Source: Keguizhuia sedimenti
Lineage (GTDB): Bacteria; Pseudomonadota; Gammaproteobacteria; Burkholderiales; Burkholderiaceae_D
Assembly: GCA_030715135.1 (NCBI GenBank)
Contig: JAUYVH010000001.1
Span: 310,001-374,000, forward strand
Direction: 5' to 3'
Length of the DNA stretch: 64,000 nucleotides
Positions within the stretch are counted from its first letter, which is position 1. Each line of letters starts with the position of its first letter. Of the stretch, positions 63,985 to 64,000 are shown in pieces. The position numbers and the translations under genes are program-made. Under the pieces are notes generated by a model that made no database searches, was not told the origin of the DNA, and saw only the letters and a list, made by a program, of their open reading frames with translations.

Positions 63985-64000
63985 TGTGCCGAATGCTTGA

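Overview
The window looks like the chromosome of a betaproteobacterium of the order Burkholderiales, most likely family Oxalobacteraceae (Herminiimonas-like). The basis is gene order (ahcY-holin-like-metF behind a SAH riboswitch; dapF-DUF484-xerC; Fur-type regulator-CobW-dksA-hslVU; gpsA-SH3-secB-grxC-rhodanese-gpmA-envC-ctp-moeB; slmA beside a HAD nucleotidase), moderate GC and the protein sequences. The genus is an inference. No rRNA, tRNA, CRISPR array, insertion sequence or prophage was recognised.

Layout. 0-1.4 kb: 5' part of an indolepyruvate ferredoxin oxidoreductase running off the left edge, then a decayed EF-hand gene. 2-9.6 kb: HDOD signalling protein, CCA-adding enzyme, GST, soluble lytic transglycosylase, 5-formyl-THF cyclo-ligase, metF. 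9.6-11.5 kb: holin-like membrane protein and ahcY under a clear SAH riboswitch. 11.5-14.8 kb: a three-gene cassette of propeptide-like lipoprotein, subtilisin with a GlyGly-CTERM-type tail, and rhombosortase. 15-19.2 kb: M14 carboxypeptidase, metK, and two overlapping lipid A acyltransferase genes. 19.3-22.2 kb: dapF, DUF484, xerC. 22.4-27.8 kb: a zinc-homeostasis block (Fur/Zur-type regulator, His-rich CobW GTPase, DksA with a long Lys/Ala-rich N-terminus and no zinc finger, a small HSC-motif protein, and a ZnuD-like TonB receptor), with two copies of a shared palindrome as candidate operators. 28.2-32.2 kb: STAS protein, hslV, hslU, small basic protein. 32.3-43.8 kb: a complete minus-strand type II secretion operon in the order G-H-I-J-K-L-M-N-D-E-F-C. 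44.2-52.2 kb: housekeeping genes (VOC protein, gpsA, SH3 protein, secB, grxC, rhodanese, gpmA, envC, ctp, moeB). 52.2-57.3 kb: a more accessory stretch with an EamA transporter, a stand-alone GHKL/MORC-like ATPase, a cold-shock/DUF1294 protein, and three small membrane-protein genes whose junctions resemble integron attC sites. 57.4-64 kb: slmA, pyrimidine nucleotidase, TraB/GumN protein, a five-PAS GGDEF-EAL protein and a DUF3597 protein.

The main functional links are these. The methionine/SAM cycle is represented by metF, ahcY and metK, with SAH sensing. The type II secretion operon supplies the export route normally used by rhombosortase substrates such as the protease at 12-14 kb. The 22-28 kb block reads as a zinc-starvation response. 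The strongest candidates for less-described biology are the protease/rhombosortase/propeptide-lipoprotein cassette, the tailed DksA in the zinc block, the lone GHKL ATPase, and the possible orphan integron cassettes.
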